Source: Dulcicalothrix desertica PCC 7102 (GTDB lineage Bacteria > Cyanobacteriota > Cyanobacteriia > Cyanobacteriales > Nostocaceae). Taken from it: a DNA stretch of 64,000 bases. The notes beneath the pieces are model-generated. The model searched no databases, was not told the DNA's origin, and worked only from the letters and a program-made list of their open reading frames with translations. Shown here in pieces: positions 7,471 through 16,040 of the stretch. Within the stretch, counting starts at the first letter, position 1, and each line of letters opens with the position of its first letter. The stretch covers positions 494,643 through 558,642 of the forward strand of contig NZ_RSCL01000001.1 in NCBI RefSeq assembly GCF_003991905.1, read 5' to 3'. Made by a program: the position numbers and the translations under genes.

Positions 7471-8787
7471 TTAAATTGTTTCGTCGCGACGGTCAATGAT
7501 GATTACATCTGCATCACCATCACTATTGATAGTTCTAGTTGTGGTACTAGTATCAGCAGCGTAGTTTACACGCGAGGTGTCCATAGCTGGTCTTTCACGA
7601 CGCGATGAACTAACATCGGTGGCATCGAAAACATCATAGTCTTGAATGTTGTGACGCTTGAGGATTACTTCTGCACGACGAACTTCATCATCGGTGGCGT
7701 CAACCATAACTATATAGTCGCCTCGGTTGAGTTTGTCGTTATAGGCCTGCGCTTTGTATTCAGGAATTCCCAAACCAACAAGTCCACCAGTGATACCACC
7801 AGCTGCGGCGCCAATACCTGCACCTGTTACTGCGGTTGCGAGTGCAGTTGCTGCTGCTCCACCTAATAGTACTGGTCCAACTCCAGGAATTGCTAGCGCA
7901 CCTAGACCTACCAGTAAACCACCCAAACCACCTAAAGCGGCGCCTGTTGCTGCACCTGCTTTGGCACCATCATCGGCCTTATTACCATGTAAATCTGTAC
8001 CAGGAGCATTAATATTGCCACCTGCATCTTTACCAATGATGGAAACTTCATCCATTGAAAAACCAGCATCACGCAGTTCAGTCAAAGCGGCTTCAGCATT
8101 ACGACGGTGTTCAAATACACCAACTATACGTCTACTGCGATGCAATGCGCTCGATGAACGAACGTTAGTATTATAAACGGGAGCAACTACAGGTACTGCA
8201 GATGGTGCTGGTGGTATAATATCTGAAGAATTATAATCACGTCCGGGTTGGTCGTAAATTTGAAAATCTTCAATACCACGACGGCGCATAATTGCTTCAG
8301 CTTTAGCAATTTCTGAAGCGGTGCCATCTACAATTACTAAATAATGTCCACGTTCTACTCGTGAATTATAACCACGTGCTTCTTCTTCGGGGATTCCTAA
8401 ACCTACCAAACCTCCGAGCAAAGAACCTGCTGCTGCTCCAATACCTGCTCCAGCTAGTGTAGTTGCAATTGCTGTTGCTGTGGCGCCTGCAAGCATGATG
8501 GGTCCTACACCTGGTATTGCTAGGGTTCCTAAACCAACTAACAAACCAGTCAAACCACCTAATGTTCCACCAGATACAGCACCGAGTGATGCACCTTCAT
8601 CTGCTTTATTACCTACTTGGTCGTGAACTTCGGCGCCTGCAATATTACCATTACCATTAACATCTTGGGCAATAACCGAGACACGATCCATTGCAAAACC
8701 CGAATTTCTTAACTCGTGTAGCGCATCTTCAGCATCACGACGATGAGAAAATACACCTACGGCTCTTCTATGTAAACCGACTACCAT
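7471..8787 (-). CDS. Tandem-duplicated YflT-like general stress protein
   Basis: This 438-residue protein is two copies of one module. Each starts with a ferredoxin-like part (AVGVFSHRRDAEDALHELR near residue 9, IVGVFEHRRNAEAALTELR near 220), continues with a Gly/Ala-rich hydrophobic hairpin (GLLVGLGTLAIPGVGPIMLAG and its twin) and ends with a second small fold (GHYLVIVDGTASEI, GDYIVMVDATDDEV). The first part resembles the heat-induced YflT family, and the Gly-rich hairpin resembles membrane-inserting glycine-zipper segments. A Pro/Ser-rich linker joins the modules, and an acidic disordered tail follows. Association with the membrane under stress is inferred. It is followed by the BON lipoprotein gene, so the two may form a stress operon. 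Confidence 0.78.
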   Translation of the reverse strand: MVVGLHRRAVGVFSHRRDAEDALHELRNSGFAMDRVSVIAQDVNGNGNIAGAEVHDQVGNKADEGASLGAVSGGTLGGLTGLLVGLGTLAIPGVGPIMLAGATATAIATTLAGAGIGAAAGSLLGGLVGLGIPEEEARGYNSRVERGHYLVIVDGTASEIAKAEAIMRRRGIEDFQIYDQPGRDYNSSDIIPPAPSAVPVVAPVYNTNVRSSSALHRSRRIVGVFEHRRNAEAALTELRDAGFSMDEVSIIGKDAGGNINAPGTDLHGNKADDGAKAGAATGAALGGLGGLLVGLGALAIPGVGPVLLGGAAATALATAVTGAGIGAAAGGITGGLVGLGIPEYKAQAYNDKLNRGDYIVMVDATDDEVRRAEVILKRHNIQDYDVFDATDVSSSRRERPAMDTSRVNYAADTSTTTRTINSDGDADVIIIDRRDETI

Positions 8788-9246
8788 GCTAGCTCCCCCA
8801 CTCTTAATTGTGTTTTACTGGGTTTAATGAAGTCTTATTTAACTTTTTGACTCACTAATTAAGTTGTACTTTGCTCTGGTTTATTTTTCATCAATCGATT
8901 GCTAGAGTTTTTATCTCTATCTAAAGTTATATTTTTTGTTTTGTTAATTCTTTCTTTGTAGATTGAACAAATTAAATTAATATTGTTTATTAATCGTTAC
9001 CAAGTTTTAATTATAATCATTATTAAATCTAACTTTCGATGCTGGTATAGAGCCAAAATTTATTCCTTTAGGATGTAATCAATATTAATTACAGTCGCTA
9101 CGTTAGTTGAGTAAGTATCATTCTATAGAATTTAAAACTTACGTAAAGAAACCGGGTTTCGGGAGCAAAATCTCCGTTTTGATTACGATATTTCAACGAA
9201 GAAACCCGGTTTATATCTAGAAGTTGAGCTAGATTGAGGTTATAAC
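8788..9246. other. Divergent intergenic region with a repeat pair
   Basis: This 459-base gap separates the stress protein (minus) from the large membrane protein (plus) and must hold both promoters. It is AT-rich. The only marked structure is the bipartite repeat at 9147-9213. No small gene with a ribosome binding site was found. Confidence 0.55.
9147..9213. repeat. Bipartite AGAAACCGGGTTTCT repeat, copy 2
   Basis: AGAAACCGGGTTTC (9147-9160) and AAGAAACCCGGTTTA (9199-9213) are separated by 38 bases, matching the pair at 6834. It ends 33 bases before the start codon of the 1054-residue protein, so it could affect that gene's leader. Confidence 0.7.
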
Positions 9247-12200
9247 ATGTATCAATTCGGAGATTTACTTCAATCCTACTGTTGGCAGTTAGGATTGTTC
9301 TCTGTTGTAGTGACAGAACAAATTACACCAGAACAAGCATCTCTTATGTTTTCTGGTCCTAAATTTTTAGTAGCTTTGTTTGCTGGTTTGCTAATGGCAG
9401 TTGCATTCCAATTGCTGTTAACTAACTTTTCTGTTGCAGTAGGTATTTCTGCTGGAGGAGGAGATGTTAGTGATGATGACGCTGATACCGTTGGTAATCA
9501 AATTCGTGCAGTTGAAGCGAAAGTAGGCATCTGGGCGCTTTTTACTGTTAGTTTAGCTTTGGGAGCTGCTTGTTTTCTGGCTGTTAAACTCAGCTTAATC
9601 GAAAGCACATTACTTGGTTCCATCATTGGTATAGTAATTTGGGCTGCATTCTTTTCGCTGATTACGTGGTTAGGTTCTAATGCAGTTGGTTCATTAATTG
9701 GTGCAATTGTCAATACCGCTAACTCTGGTTTAAAAGGGTTAATGGGTACCGCTTCTGCTGCTATTGGTGCCAATGTTACTAAAAACCAAGCGGTATCAAC
9801 TGCTGAAGATATTGCTGCTGCTGTACGTAAAGAATTAACTTATGGTTTTGACGCAGACAGCATTAAAAATACTCTGCAAAGTTCTTTAAGCTCGTTGCAA
9901 TTACCGAATTTAAATTTAAACGAGATTCGCGGTCAATTTGATAAACTCTTGAAAGATGTTGATTTTGAATCTCTTGGTGATAGTGATTTACTAAAAAATG
10001 TTAATCGCGAAACACTTGTAGATTTAATTAGTAGTCGTACTGACTTCTCTAAAAGTGATGTTAACCGCATTGCTGACCAGTTAGAAGCAGCTTGGAATTC
10101 TGCGACTAATCGTAAAAATCCCACTGAACAGGTTATTAGTTTACTCAAGTCGGCAAGTCCCGATGACCTAAAACCAGAAAAAATAGGCGCCCGCTTACAG
10201 GAGTTGGTAGCAGTTGGTAACGGTAATGGTAATGGTAACGGTTCTTCAAAAGGTTTAACTCAAAGAGCTTTACAATCTGGTATGGGTGCAGTAGCAGGCG
10301 CCGTACTTAATAAAGTTGATTTCTCGAATGTTGACCTTGATAAAGTAACAAGTCAATTACAAGAAATCAAAGGTAAAGTTCAAGATGTAGATGTTGAAAA
10401 TATCACTCAACAACTGAAGCAACTACGTGATAAAGCCACAGCAAAAGTAGCAGATACTATACCTGTAGTAGCTGAAACTGTACAGAAGACAGAAGACAAT
10501 ACCATTAAAGATGATATTGAAGAGTACATTCTGTATTCATTGCCTTGGCACTTTAACCGCATAACCATAAAAGAAGAATTCCACGAAGTTATCTTTGACC
10601 CCAATGCGGCGCCAGGAGCTATTAAAAGAGAACTCGAAGGGTTAAACCAAGAATACTTTGCCAACTTACTCAAACAACGTGGTGACATTAGCGAACCACG
10701 TATAAAAGAGATTTCTGAACAGTTGGAAAGCGTTCGTAAAGAAGTCTTTGAAACGGTTCAAAATTCCGATACTAATGAAGATTCACAATCACTTGGCAGT
10801 CGGGTAGAAAATTATTTGCGTTCGACTGGCAAAGATGAACTTAACCCTGAAGCTATCGAAAATAACTTTAGCAATTTAATCGAAGACGCACAAGCAAATG
10901 CTGACGAGTTGGGTAAACGTTTTGGTAACTTGAATCGCGACACCTTAGTACAAGTGCTTGCCTCACGTCAAGATTTGAGTGAAGAAGAAGCCAATAATAT
11001 AGTGGGTCAACTCGAAGGAGTCAAGGACCGAGTTCTTAACAAAGCGCGCGAATTACAATCGCAAATTACAACCCAAGCACAAGAACTACGTCAACGAGTC
11101 GAAGATTATCTACGCAATACCAACCTGGATGAATTAAATCCAGAAGGTATCCAACGCGATTTTAGAACTTTACTCGATGACCCGCAAGCAGGCGCCAGCG
11201 CTTTACGTGGACGTTTATCACAGTTTGACCGTGAGACATTAGTAAAATTACTGTCACAGCGTCAAGATTTGAGTGAAGAACGAGTCAACGAAATTCTAAA
11301 CAATTTAGAATCGGTACGCGACAGTATTCTGACCGCGCCGCAAAAAGCAGCAGCAAAAGCGAAAGAACAGTACGACCAAACGCTTAATACCATCACTGAG
11401 TATCTCCGCAGCACCAACAAAGAAGAACTTAACCCTGAAGGTATTCAACGCGACTTGCAAAAACTGCTCAACGACCCATCTGAAGGTGCAGCAGCATTAC
11501 GCGAAAGATTTTCTAACTTCGACCGCGAAACATTGGTGACATTATTAACTCAGCGTGGTGATTTAAGCGAAGAGCAAATCAACCAAGTAATCGACTCGTT
11601 CCAAGCTAATATCAACAATATTATTAAGGCGCCGCAGCGTTTAGCAAGACGTGCAACAAAACGAGTAGCAGACTTTGAAGCAAACCTAGAAAACTATCTG
11701 CGAAACACCAACAAAGAAGAACTCAACCCAGACGCAATTAAGCGCGACCTCGCATTATTACTACAAGACCCTCGTGCTGGAGCAGGCAGTTTGAGCGACC
11801 GAATTTCAAAAATCGACCGTTCAACATTAATAGCACTGCTTTCACAACGCGAAGATATTTCCGAAGAAGAAGCAAATCGAATTGTCGGTCAAATCGAATC
11901 AGTACGTGACTCACTCGTCGAACAATACCGTCAAATTCAACAGCGAGTTCAATCAGTACTTGATAATGTATTTGGACAAATTCGCAGCTACCTCAACTCG
12001 CTCGACCGTCCCGAACTTAACTACGAAAGTATTCAACAAGACTTTTCCAAGTTATTCGACGACCCACAAGCAGGTTTTGATGCATTGCGCTCACGTCTAA
12101 GTCAATTCGACCGCAACACACTTGTAGCAGTGCTATCCTCACGCGAAGATATTTCTGAGGAGCAAGCAAACCAAATTATTAACCGGATTGAATCTACACG

Positions 12201-12411
12201 CGACAGTGTATTACAACGCGCAGAACTAATTCAAACGGAAACCCAAAAACGCCTCAGCCAAATTAAAGAAAACGCCAAAAAACAAGCACGCGACACCAAA
12301 AAAGCAGTCGCAGACGCAGCATGGTGGCTTTTCGGTACCGCTATTACATCACTCGCAGTCTCAGCATTTGCTGGCGCCGTAGCAGTACGTGGTCTATGGT
12401 TCCTAGCTTAA
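9247..12411 (+). CDS. Large membrane-anchored helical repeat protein
   Basis: I do not recognise this 1054-residue protein as a named family. The N-terminus has three or four membrane segments (FLVALFAGLLMAVAFQLLL, WALFTVSLALGAACFLAV and LLGSIIGIVIWAAFFSLI), and one more lies at the C-terminus (WLFGTAITSLAVSAFAGAVA). Between them are at least seven copies of a unit of 80-95 residues containing YLR-T--EELNPE-I, FDRETLV-LLSQR-DLSEE and a helical linker, the last five highly alike. The repeats are amphipathic and coiled-coil-like, suggesting a long flexible cytoplasmic or periplasmic rod tethered at both ends. Stem-loop 12571-12607 probably terminates it. Fragments of its 3' end recur at 12851 and 14000. 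Confidence 0.75.
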   Translation: MYQFGDLLQSYCWQLGLFSVVVTEQITPEQASLMFSGPKFLVALFAGLLMAVAFQLLLTNFSVAVGISAGGGDVSDDDADTVGNQIRAVEAKVGIWALFTVSLALGAACFLAVKLSLIESTLLGSIIGIVIWAAFFSLITWLGSNAVGSLIGAIVNTANSGLKGLMGTASAAIGANVTKNQAVSTAEDIAAAVRKELTYGFDADSIKNTLQSSLSSLQLPNLNLNEIRGQFDKLLKDVDFESLGDSDLLKNVNRETLVDLISSRTDFSKSDVNRIADQLEAAWNSATNRKNPTEQVISLLKSASPDDLKPEKIGARLQELVAVGNGNGNGNGSSKGLTQRALQSGMGAVAGAVLNKVDFSNVDLDKVTSQLQEIKGKVQDVDVENITQQLKQLRDKATAKVADTIPVVAETVQKTEDNTIKDDIEEYILYSLPWHFNRITIKEEFHEVIFDPNAAPGAIKRELEGLNQEYFANLLKQRGDISEPRIKEISEQLESVRKEVFETVQNSDTNEDSQSLGSRVENYLRSTGKDELNPEAIENNFSNLIEDAQANADELGKRFGNLNRDTLVQVLASRQDLSEEEANNIVGQLEGVKDRVLNKARELQSQITTQAQELRQRVEDYLRNTNLDELNPEGIQRDFRTLLDDPQAGASALRGRLSQFDRETLVKLLSQRQDLSEERVNEILNNLESVRDSILTAPQKAAAKAKEQYDQTLNTITEYLRSTNKEELNPEGIQRDLQKLLNDPSEGAAALRERFSNFDRETLVTLLTQRGDLSEEQINQVIDSFQANINNIIKAPQRLARRATKRVADFEANLENYLRNTNKEELNPDAIKRDLALLLQDPRAGAGSLSDRISKIDRSTLIALLSQREDISEEEANRIVGQIESVRDSLVEQYRQIQQRVQSVLDNVFGQIRSYLNSLDRPELNYESIQQDFSKLFDDPQAGFDALRSRLSQFDRNTLVAVLSSREDISEEQANQIINRIESTRDSVLQRAELIQTETQKRLSQIKENAKKQARDTKKAVADAAWWLFGTAITSLAVSAFAGAVAVRGLWFLA

Positions 12412-12535
12412 TGTCATGCTGAGGCACGAAGCATCTCTCCCCTATGTCATGCTGAGGCACGAAGCATCTTTCCCCTATGTCATGCTGAGGCACGAAGCAT
12501 CTCTCCCCTATGTCATGCTGAGGCACGAAGCATCT
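12411..12535. repeat. Four tandem 33-bp GTCATGCTGAGGCACGAAGC repeats
   Basis: Four copies start at 12411, 12444, 12477 and 12510, nearly identical, each containing ATGTCATGCTGAGGCACGAA followed by GCATCT and a CTCCCCT spacer. The first base is the last base of the stop codon of the large membrane protein. Single related copies occur at 19656-19713 and, inverted, near 21483-21530. Minus-strand translation gives only a repetitive artefact. Confidence 0.85.
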
Positions 12536-12570
12536 CTTATCAGCTTGTAAAGAAAGTAAAGTTGTAACAT

Positions 12571-12607
12571 AAAATTCCCAACTTCTATTAAAGAAGTTGG
12601 GAATTTT
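12571..12607 (+). terminator. Rho-independent-like terminator
   Basis: A perfect 15-base stem, AAAATTCCCAACTTC paired with GAAGTTGGGAATTTT around a seven-base loop, is followed by ATTTTAT. It should end transcription of the 1054-residue protein gene after the tandem repeats. A slightly mutated copy lies at 14139-14175. Confidence 0.75.
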
Positions 12608-12685
12608 ATTTTATGATAGACTTGCGAACAATCTAAAACAGGATTCCTACTTTTTACACAGCATTAAAAATAATTAGTTTTTATC

Positions 12686-12850
12686 ATGAGTAGTTCTAAA
12701 ATACCACCTGACATGGTAAAATTTAGACTTTCGTCAGAAAAAGCAAAAAAAGCTTGTTTGGAGATGGAACAAGCGTTCGATGAGCTTGAACAAGCAATAC
12801 TTCAATTAGAAGCGGAGGCGCAAGCTCATAAACCAGTAAAAAAGTATTAA
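12686..12850 (+). CDS. 54-residue helical protein, copy A
   Basis: A small gene too short for routine calling. The product starts MSSSKIPPDMVKFRLSSEKA and is predicted to form one long charged helix, with heptad-like LEQAILQLEAEAQAHKP near residues 34-50. A close paralogue (about 75 percent identical) is encoded at 13835-13999. Conservation of the reading frame, including third-position differences, supports both as coding. No function is known. Copy A lacks the upstream partner gene that copy B has, and only a weak ribosome binding site is visible. Confidence 0.6.
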   Translation: MSSSKIPPDMVKFRLSSEKAKKACLEMEQAFDELEQAILQLEAEAQAHKPVKKY

Positions 12851-13013
12851 GTATCAAACAACTTAAAGAAAACGCAAAAAAAAAGCGTGCGACATTAAAA
12901 AAGGAGTTGCAGACGCAGCTTGCTAGCTTCTCGGTACTGCTATTACATTACTCGCAGTCTCAGCATTTGCTGGCGCCTTCTTCAGTACGAGGTCTATGGT
13001 TTCTAGGATAAAA
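12851..13013 (+). pseudogene. Fragment of the large membrane protein 3' end, copy A
   Basis: This stretch repeats the last 150 bases or so of the gene at 9247-12411. LKENAK, GVADAA, GTAIT and VSAFAGA can be read, but a frameshift and a stop (in place of the two Trp codons) break the frame. It directly follows the 54-residue gene. It is a duplication remnant, not an independent gene. Confidence 0.75.
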
Positions 13014-13089
13014 GTTTAGCTGTGAACCATCTTGCATTAAATACGTAAATTATTAACTTTGCATTCAGTTGTGATAACTGAATGCATTT

Positions 13090-13290
13090 TTATTGATTAA
13101 TTTCTCCAATATTACGTTCTAAATAATCTAAACAAGCTAACCGAGCTAACTCAGCTAGCGAAAGTCCACGAGCTTTAGCTAAAGCTTCAAAATGCGGGTA
13201 ATACTTTTTAGGCAAACGCAAACCAATTGCCTTTGCTTGCAAGCTATCAGGAGATTCCGAAAAACGTCCAGCTTTATCTCTTACGTGCAT
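13090..13290 (-). CDS. Small ribbon-helix-helix-like protein
   Basis: A 66-residue protein. The core reads AIGLRLPKKYYPHFEALAKA, then GLSLAELARLACLDYL. This is a beta strand with alternating residues followed by two helices, as in ribbon-helix-helix (CopG/MetJ-like) DNA-binding proteins. Such small proteins often act as antitoxins or repressors, but no toxin gene is adjacent. The ATG start is the only reasonable one. It lies alone, opposite to the flanking genes. Confidence 0.65.
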   Translation of the reverse strand: MHVRDKAGRFSESPDSLQAKAIGLRLPKKYYPHFEALAKARGLSLAELARLACLDYLERNIGEINQ

Positions 13291-13493
13291 ATTACTACCA
13301 GTCTTACAATTTCCACAATACTACCTTAGCAACATAAAAGCATTGCTGACTGTTGCCCTAGTCACAATGACATCCATATTATCCATTGACATCCATTGAT
13401 ATCAACTGTCTGATAAAAAATTAATTAATTAAGTAAAAGCGCATGAAGAAGCTCTAATTGAAACACAAAATAAGTAAAATTTGCTACAAAATT

Positions 13494-13838
13494 ATGGCAC
13501 AAATACCTGAAGAGTTATTAGCTAGTTTCTTGGAAATATTGCCGCAATTGCTCTTAATTGCAAATGAATCTTCGTCAGTTGAGTACGAAATATTGCAGCG
13601 ATTCAATGAAACAGAAATGACGACTGATGCTTTAGAGACACTCACTGACATTAGACAGGAAGTTTCGGACAGATACTCGCAGTTAACAAATGCAATGTTA
13701 AGAATAGCATCGATTCAACCTAGAGCAACTGATGATTCACTTACTATAATTAGTAATAGAATCGTAAACATTCAAAATAGAATTCCAGCTATTTTACGCA
13801 GCATTGAAGAAATTACAAACGATTGGAGGTTATCATGA
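13494..13838 (+). CDS. Small helical protein of unknown function
   Basis: A 114-residue protein from MAQIPEELLASFLEILPQ; a TTG 36 bases upstream would give 126 residues. It is alpha-helical and polar with repeated hydrophobic heptads (LETLTDIRQEVSDRYSQL and IISNRIVNIQNRIPAILRSI), no Cys and no membrane segment. Its stop overlaps the start of the 54-residue gene (ATGA, 13835-13838), and GGAGG lies just before that ATG. The two are therefore almost certainly translated together. The family is not recognised. An interacting protein pair is inferred from the coupling only. Confidence 0.6.
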   Translation: MAQIPEELLASFLEILPQLLLIANESSSVEYEILQRFNETEMTTDALETLTDIRQEVSDRYSQLTNAMLRIASIQPRATDDSLTIISNRIVNIQNRIPAILRSIEEITNDWRLS

Positions 13839-13999
13839 GTAGTTCAAATGTACAGCCTGACATAGCAAAAGTTAGACTTACTGCGGAAAGAGCAAAAAAA
13901 GCTTGTTTGGAGATGAAACAAGCTGGAGAAGAGCTTGAACAAGCGCTACTTCAATTAGAAGCAGAGGCACAAGCTCATAAACCAGTAAGGAAATCTTAA
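13835..13999 (+). CDS. 54-residue helical protein, copy B
   Basis: Paralogue of the 12686 gene, starting MSSSNVQPDIAKVRLTAERA and ending in EAQAHKPVRKS. It has one charged amphipathic helix. The start overlaps the stop of the preceding gene by ATGA, and GGAGG stands six bases upstream, a clear ribosome binding site. Downstream comes a broken copy of the large membrane protein tail, then a copy of its terminator. Function unknown. Confidence 0.65.
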   Translation: MSSSNVQPDIAKVRLTAERAKKACLEMKQAGEELEQALLQLEAEAQAHKPVRKS

Positions 14000-14112
14000 G
14001 TCTCAAACAACTTAAAGAAAACCCAAAAAACAGTTGCAGAGGCAGCTTGCTAGCTTCTCGGTACTGTTGTTACATTACTCGCAGTCTCAGCATTTGCTGG
14101 CGCCGTAGCAGC
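14000..14112 (+). pseudogene. Fragment of the large membrane protein 3' end, copy B
   Basis: A second, shorter remnant of the 9247-12411 gene end: CTTAAAGAAAACCC, then the GTACTG...GCAGTCTCAGCATTTGCTGGCGCC part, with internal deletions and frameshifts. It runs directly into CAGCTTGTAAAG, the sequence that precedes the terminator copies. It is a relic of the same duplication as copy A. Confidence 0.7.
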
Positions 14113-14138
14113 TTGTAAAGAAAGTAAAGTTGTAACAT

Positions 14139-14175
14139 AAAATTCTCAACTTCTATTAAAGAAGTCGGGAATTTT
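14139..14175 (+). terminator. Copy of the 12571 terminator hairpin
   Basis: The stem AAAATTCTCAACTTC / GAAGTCGGGAATTTT has the same loop as the hairpin at 12571 but two changed bases. It would end transcripts of the small gene pair at 13494-13999. Confidence 0.6.
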
Positions 14176-14270
14176 ATTTTATGATAGACTTGCGAACAAT
14201 CTAAAACAGGATTGCTACTTTTTTACACAGCAATAAAAAAATAATAATTAATTGCTAATCATATTAGATA

Positions 14271-14303
14271 CATAAAAAACGGCGCCCAATATACAGGCGC
14301 CGT
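14271..14303 (-). terminator. Terminator built from two GGCGCC motifs
   Basis: ACGGCGCC (14279-14286) and GGCGCCGT (14296-14303) form an eight-base GC-rich stem around a nine-base loop. Read on the minus strand it is followed by TTTTTTATG. This is a classic Rho-independent terminator, 36 bases after the stop of the bacteriocin-like gene. Confidence 0.8.
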
Positions 14304-14338
14304 ACAAAGTTATTTAAGAATGTGGATTGAGAGACAGG

Positions 14339-14584
14339 TTATTTGACAGCGATAGCTTGACCTGCCTTGCTAAAGATATCTGTAAGGTTAGTTACAGAAG
14401 CTGTACCGCTACCAGTGGGACCTGCGAAAGTTTGTTGCCCGACTTGCAGTTGTTTGAGTGAGTAGGTATTCGATGCATCAGAAGCAAAACCGCCAACATC
14501 ACCTAAAGTAATTGCTAAACCACCAGCTACTGTATCAAGCTCATCGTTAGATAGTTCAATTGCATTAATTTCGTTATTCATCAT
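14339..14584 (-). CDS. CTB-type double-glycine bacteriocin-like precursor
   Basis: An 81- or 82-residue precursor-like peptide. The leader ends in the double-glycine motif IELSNDELDTVAGG, as in cyanobacterial CTB-family and other peptides cleaved and exported by PCAT/C39 ABC transporters. The core after GG is small and rich in Gly, Ala, Ser and Thr, with no Cys. The start is one of two adjacent ATG codons (14584 or 14581) because GAGGAT lies just upstream; a longer frame has no ribosome binding site. No maturation enzyme, transporter or immunity gene is nearby. It has its own terminator at 14271-14303. Antimicrobial activity is not shown. Confidence 0.75.
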   Translation of the reverse strand: MMNNEINAIELSNDELDTVAGGLAITLGDVGGFASDASNTYSLKQLQVGQQTFAGPTGSGTASVTNLTDIFSKAGQAIAVK

Positions 14585-14834
14585 CTTATCCTCAAATATA
14601 TTGTTTAGATTTGAAGCTGTTTTCTTTGCTTCATGAGTAAATAATAGGAATTTCAAGCGCTGTCGTACATCGGAAAAAAGCTTGAATTGCAAGCCATACT
14701 TTTTGTTGAGAGCGTATGTACCAAATGTGGAGCTACTTACAGTTGGGCGCCGTTGTCCTTTAATTAGATAAAAAATGCATAAATTAAGGCGCCTTAGATA
14801 TAAATATATGTGAAGCCTAAGTAGTTGTAATCTT

Positions 14835-15485
14835 ATGTCAAACGATTTACATAATCCTAGAAGTTATGATGCTGTCTTAGGGGGTAATAATCCTTATCCT
14901 ATAAATGCTGCTGTTTTGGGAGAAATACAAGGAATTAAACAACTTAAAGAACGATTGCTAAGTCAGGTTGTTAAAAATAGGGTACATGCTTTATCAAGAG
15001 CCTTAAATTATGATAAAGAAGGTTTATTGCTCGTGATACAAGCATTAAATGACCCAGAAGAGGAAGTTTATCAATTAGCTTATGATTTGTTAAAAGATAG
15101 AAAAGAAATAAATGTTAAAGCTGCATTAAGCGAGTATATCCAGCATTGTTATCTTCGTTATGATGGTTTGTACTGTAATTATAGTTTACCTGGTGATTAC
15201 GAGTTTCTGAGGTTTTATCAAGACGGAACAGTTTTAAGTATAACTCTTTATTTTAAACCAGATATTGAAGCAGTTGCCAAATGGTTTAATAGAGAGCATA
15301 GATTTATAGGGAAAGGAATTTATAAAGTTGAAAGTAATATTATAAAGTTTTTTAAACATTCTGATAAACCTTATTGCTCTGGAGAAGTTGGAAAGTATGG
15401 CAATACAGTTTCACTTATTTGGAATTATGCTTATTTTAAAGGCGCCTTAAAATATTACTTTATCCATATGCCAAATATCCAATAA
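14835..15485 (+). CDS. HEAT-like protein with YDAVLGG N-terminus
   Basis: A 216-residue soluble protein. The N-terminus SYDAVLGGNNPYPINAAVLG is a signature seen at the start of many Nostocales proteins of unknown role. Residues 40-95 form two helix pairs resembling HEAT repeats (LSRALNYDKEGLLLVIQALN, then DPEEEVYQLAYDLLKDR). The C-terminal half is beta-rich with many aromatic residues (RYDGLYCNY, FLRFYQDGTVLS, SLIWNYAYFKG). A paralogue is encoded at 27678-28352, sharing both halves. No enzyme motif is visible. It stands before a DUF202 gene but is separated by 46 bases. Confidence 0.7.
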   Translation: MSNDLHNPRSYDAVLGGNNPYPINAAVLGEIQGIKQLKERLLSQVVKNRVHALSRALNYDKEGLLLVIQALNDPEEEVYQLAYDLLKDRKEINVKAALSEYIQHCYLRYDGLYCNYSLPGDYEFLRFYQDGTVLSITLYFKPDIEAVAKWFNREHRFIGKGIYKVESNIIKFFKHSDKPYCSGEVGKYGNTVSLIWNYAYFKGALKYYFIHMPNIQ

Positions 15486-15531
15486 AAGCTTATTATACTT
15501 CTTGTCGCCTTTTATTTGGTTTTGAGTACGT

Positions 15532-15984
15532 GTGACTAGATTACGTAAAATTGACCGCATCCGTGAACATCAAGCAAACGAACGTACATTCTTGGCTTGG
15601 ATGCGAACTTCGATTGCCTTGATTGGGTTTGGATTTGCCATTGCGCGCTTTGGATTATTCCTGCGTCAGCTAAATGCAGCAACAACTCAGCAAACTCCAA
15701 TACCACATCCTGTTTTTAACTCTGAAAATTTGGGTATAAGTTTAGTAGTACTTGGTATTGCGACGATAGCATTTGCCGTATGGCGATACGACCAGATATT
15801 TCAGCAAATTCAGCGCGAAGACTACAAGCCAAACCGTATTATGGTTTGGGTGTTAGCTATAGTTATTGCGATTCTTGGCAGCTTTACTATTCCTCTACTT
15901 CTACTGCGAGATGCTGCTAACTCAATTCGTACACAACCTGCACCACGTAAGGAAGGCGCCTCAAAAAGCATTCCGCATGAGTGA
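15532..15984 (+). CDS. DUF202 (YidH-like) membrane protein
   Basis: A 150-residue inner-membrane protein of the DUF202 family. It has the family N-terminus REHQANERTFLAWMRTSIAL followed by three membrane segments (IGFGFAIARFGLFL, ISLVVLGIATIAFAVW and VWVLAIVIAILGSFTIPLLLL). The start is GTG at 15532, just before TRLRKIDRI. The C-terminal tail is short and basic. The biochemical role of DUF202 proteins is not established. The gene is followed after 56 bases by a membrane-anchored pentapeptide protein. Confidence 0.82.
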   Translation: MTRLRKIDRIREHQANERTFLAWMRTSIALIGFGFAIARFGLFLRQLNAATTQQTPIPHPVFNSENLGISLVVLGIATIAFAVWRYDQIFQQIQREDYKPNRIMVWVLAIVIAILGSFTIPLLLLRDAANSIRTQPAPRKEGASKSIPHE

Positions 15985-16040
15985 AATGAGTCGTGTATAA
16001 ATAAATTAGAGCTATCCATATTCATATATATAAAATTACT

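Noticed and set aside
7754..8176. Ala/Pro-rich plus-strand frame over the stress protein
   Set aside because: It is antisense to the Gly/Ala-rich hairpins of the real minus-strand gene; composition and position explain it.
12344..12526. Minus-strand frame with repeated PQHDIGERCFV
   Set aside because: It is only the reverse translation of the 33-bp tandem DNA repeats plus antisense of the membrane protein gene.
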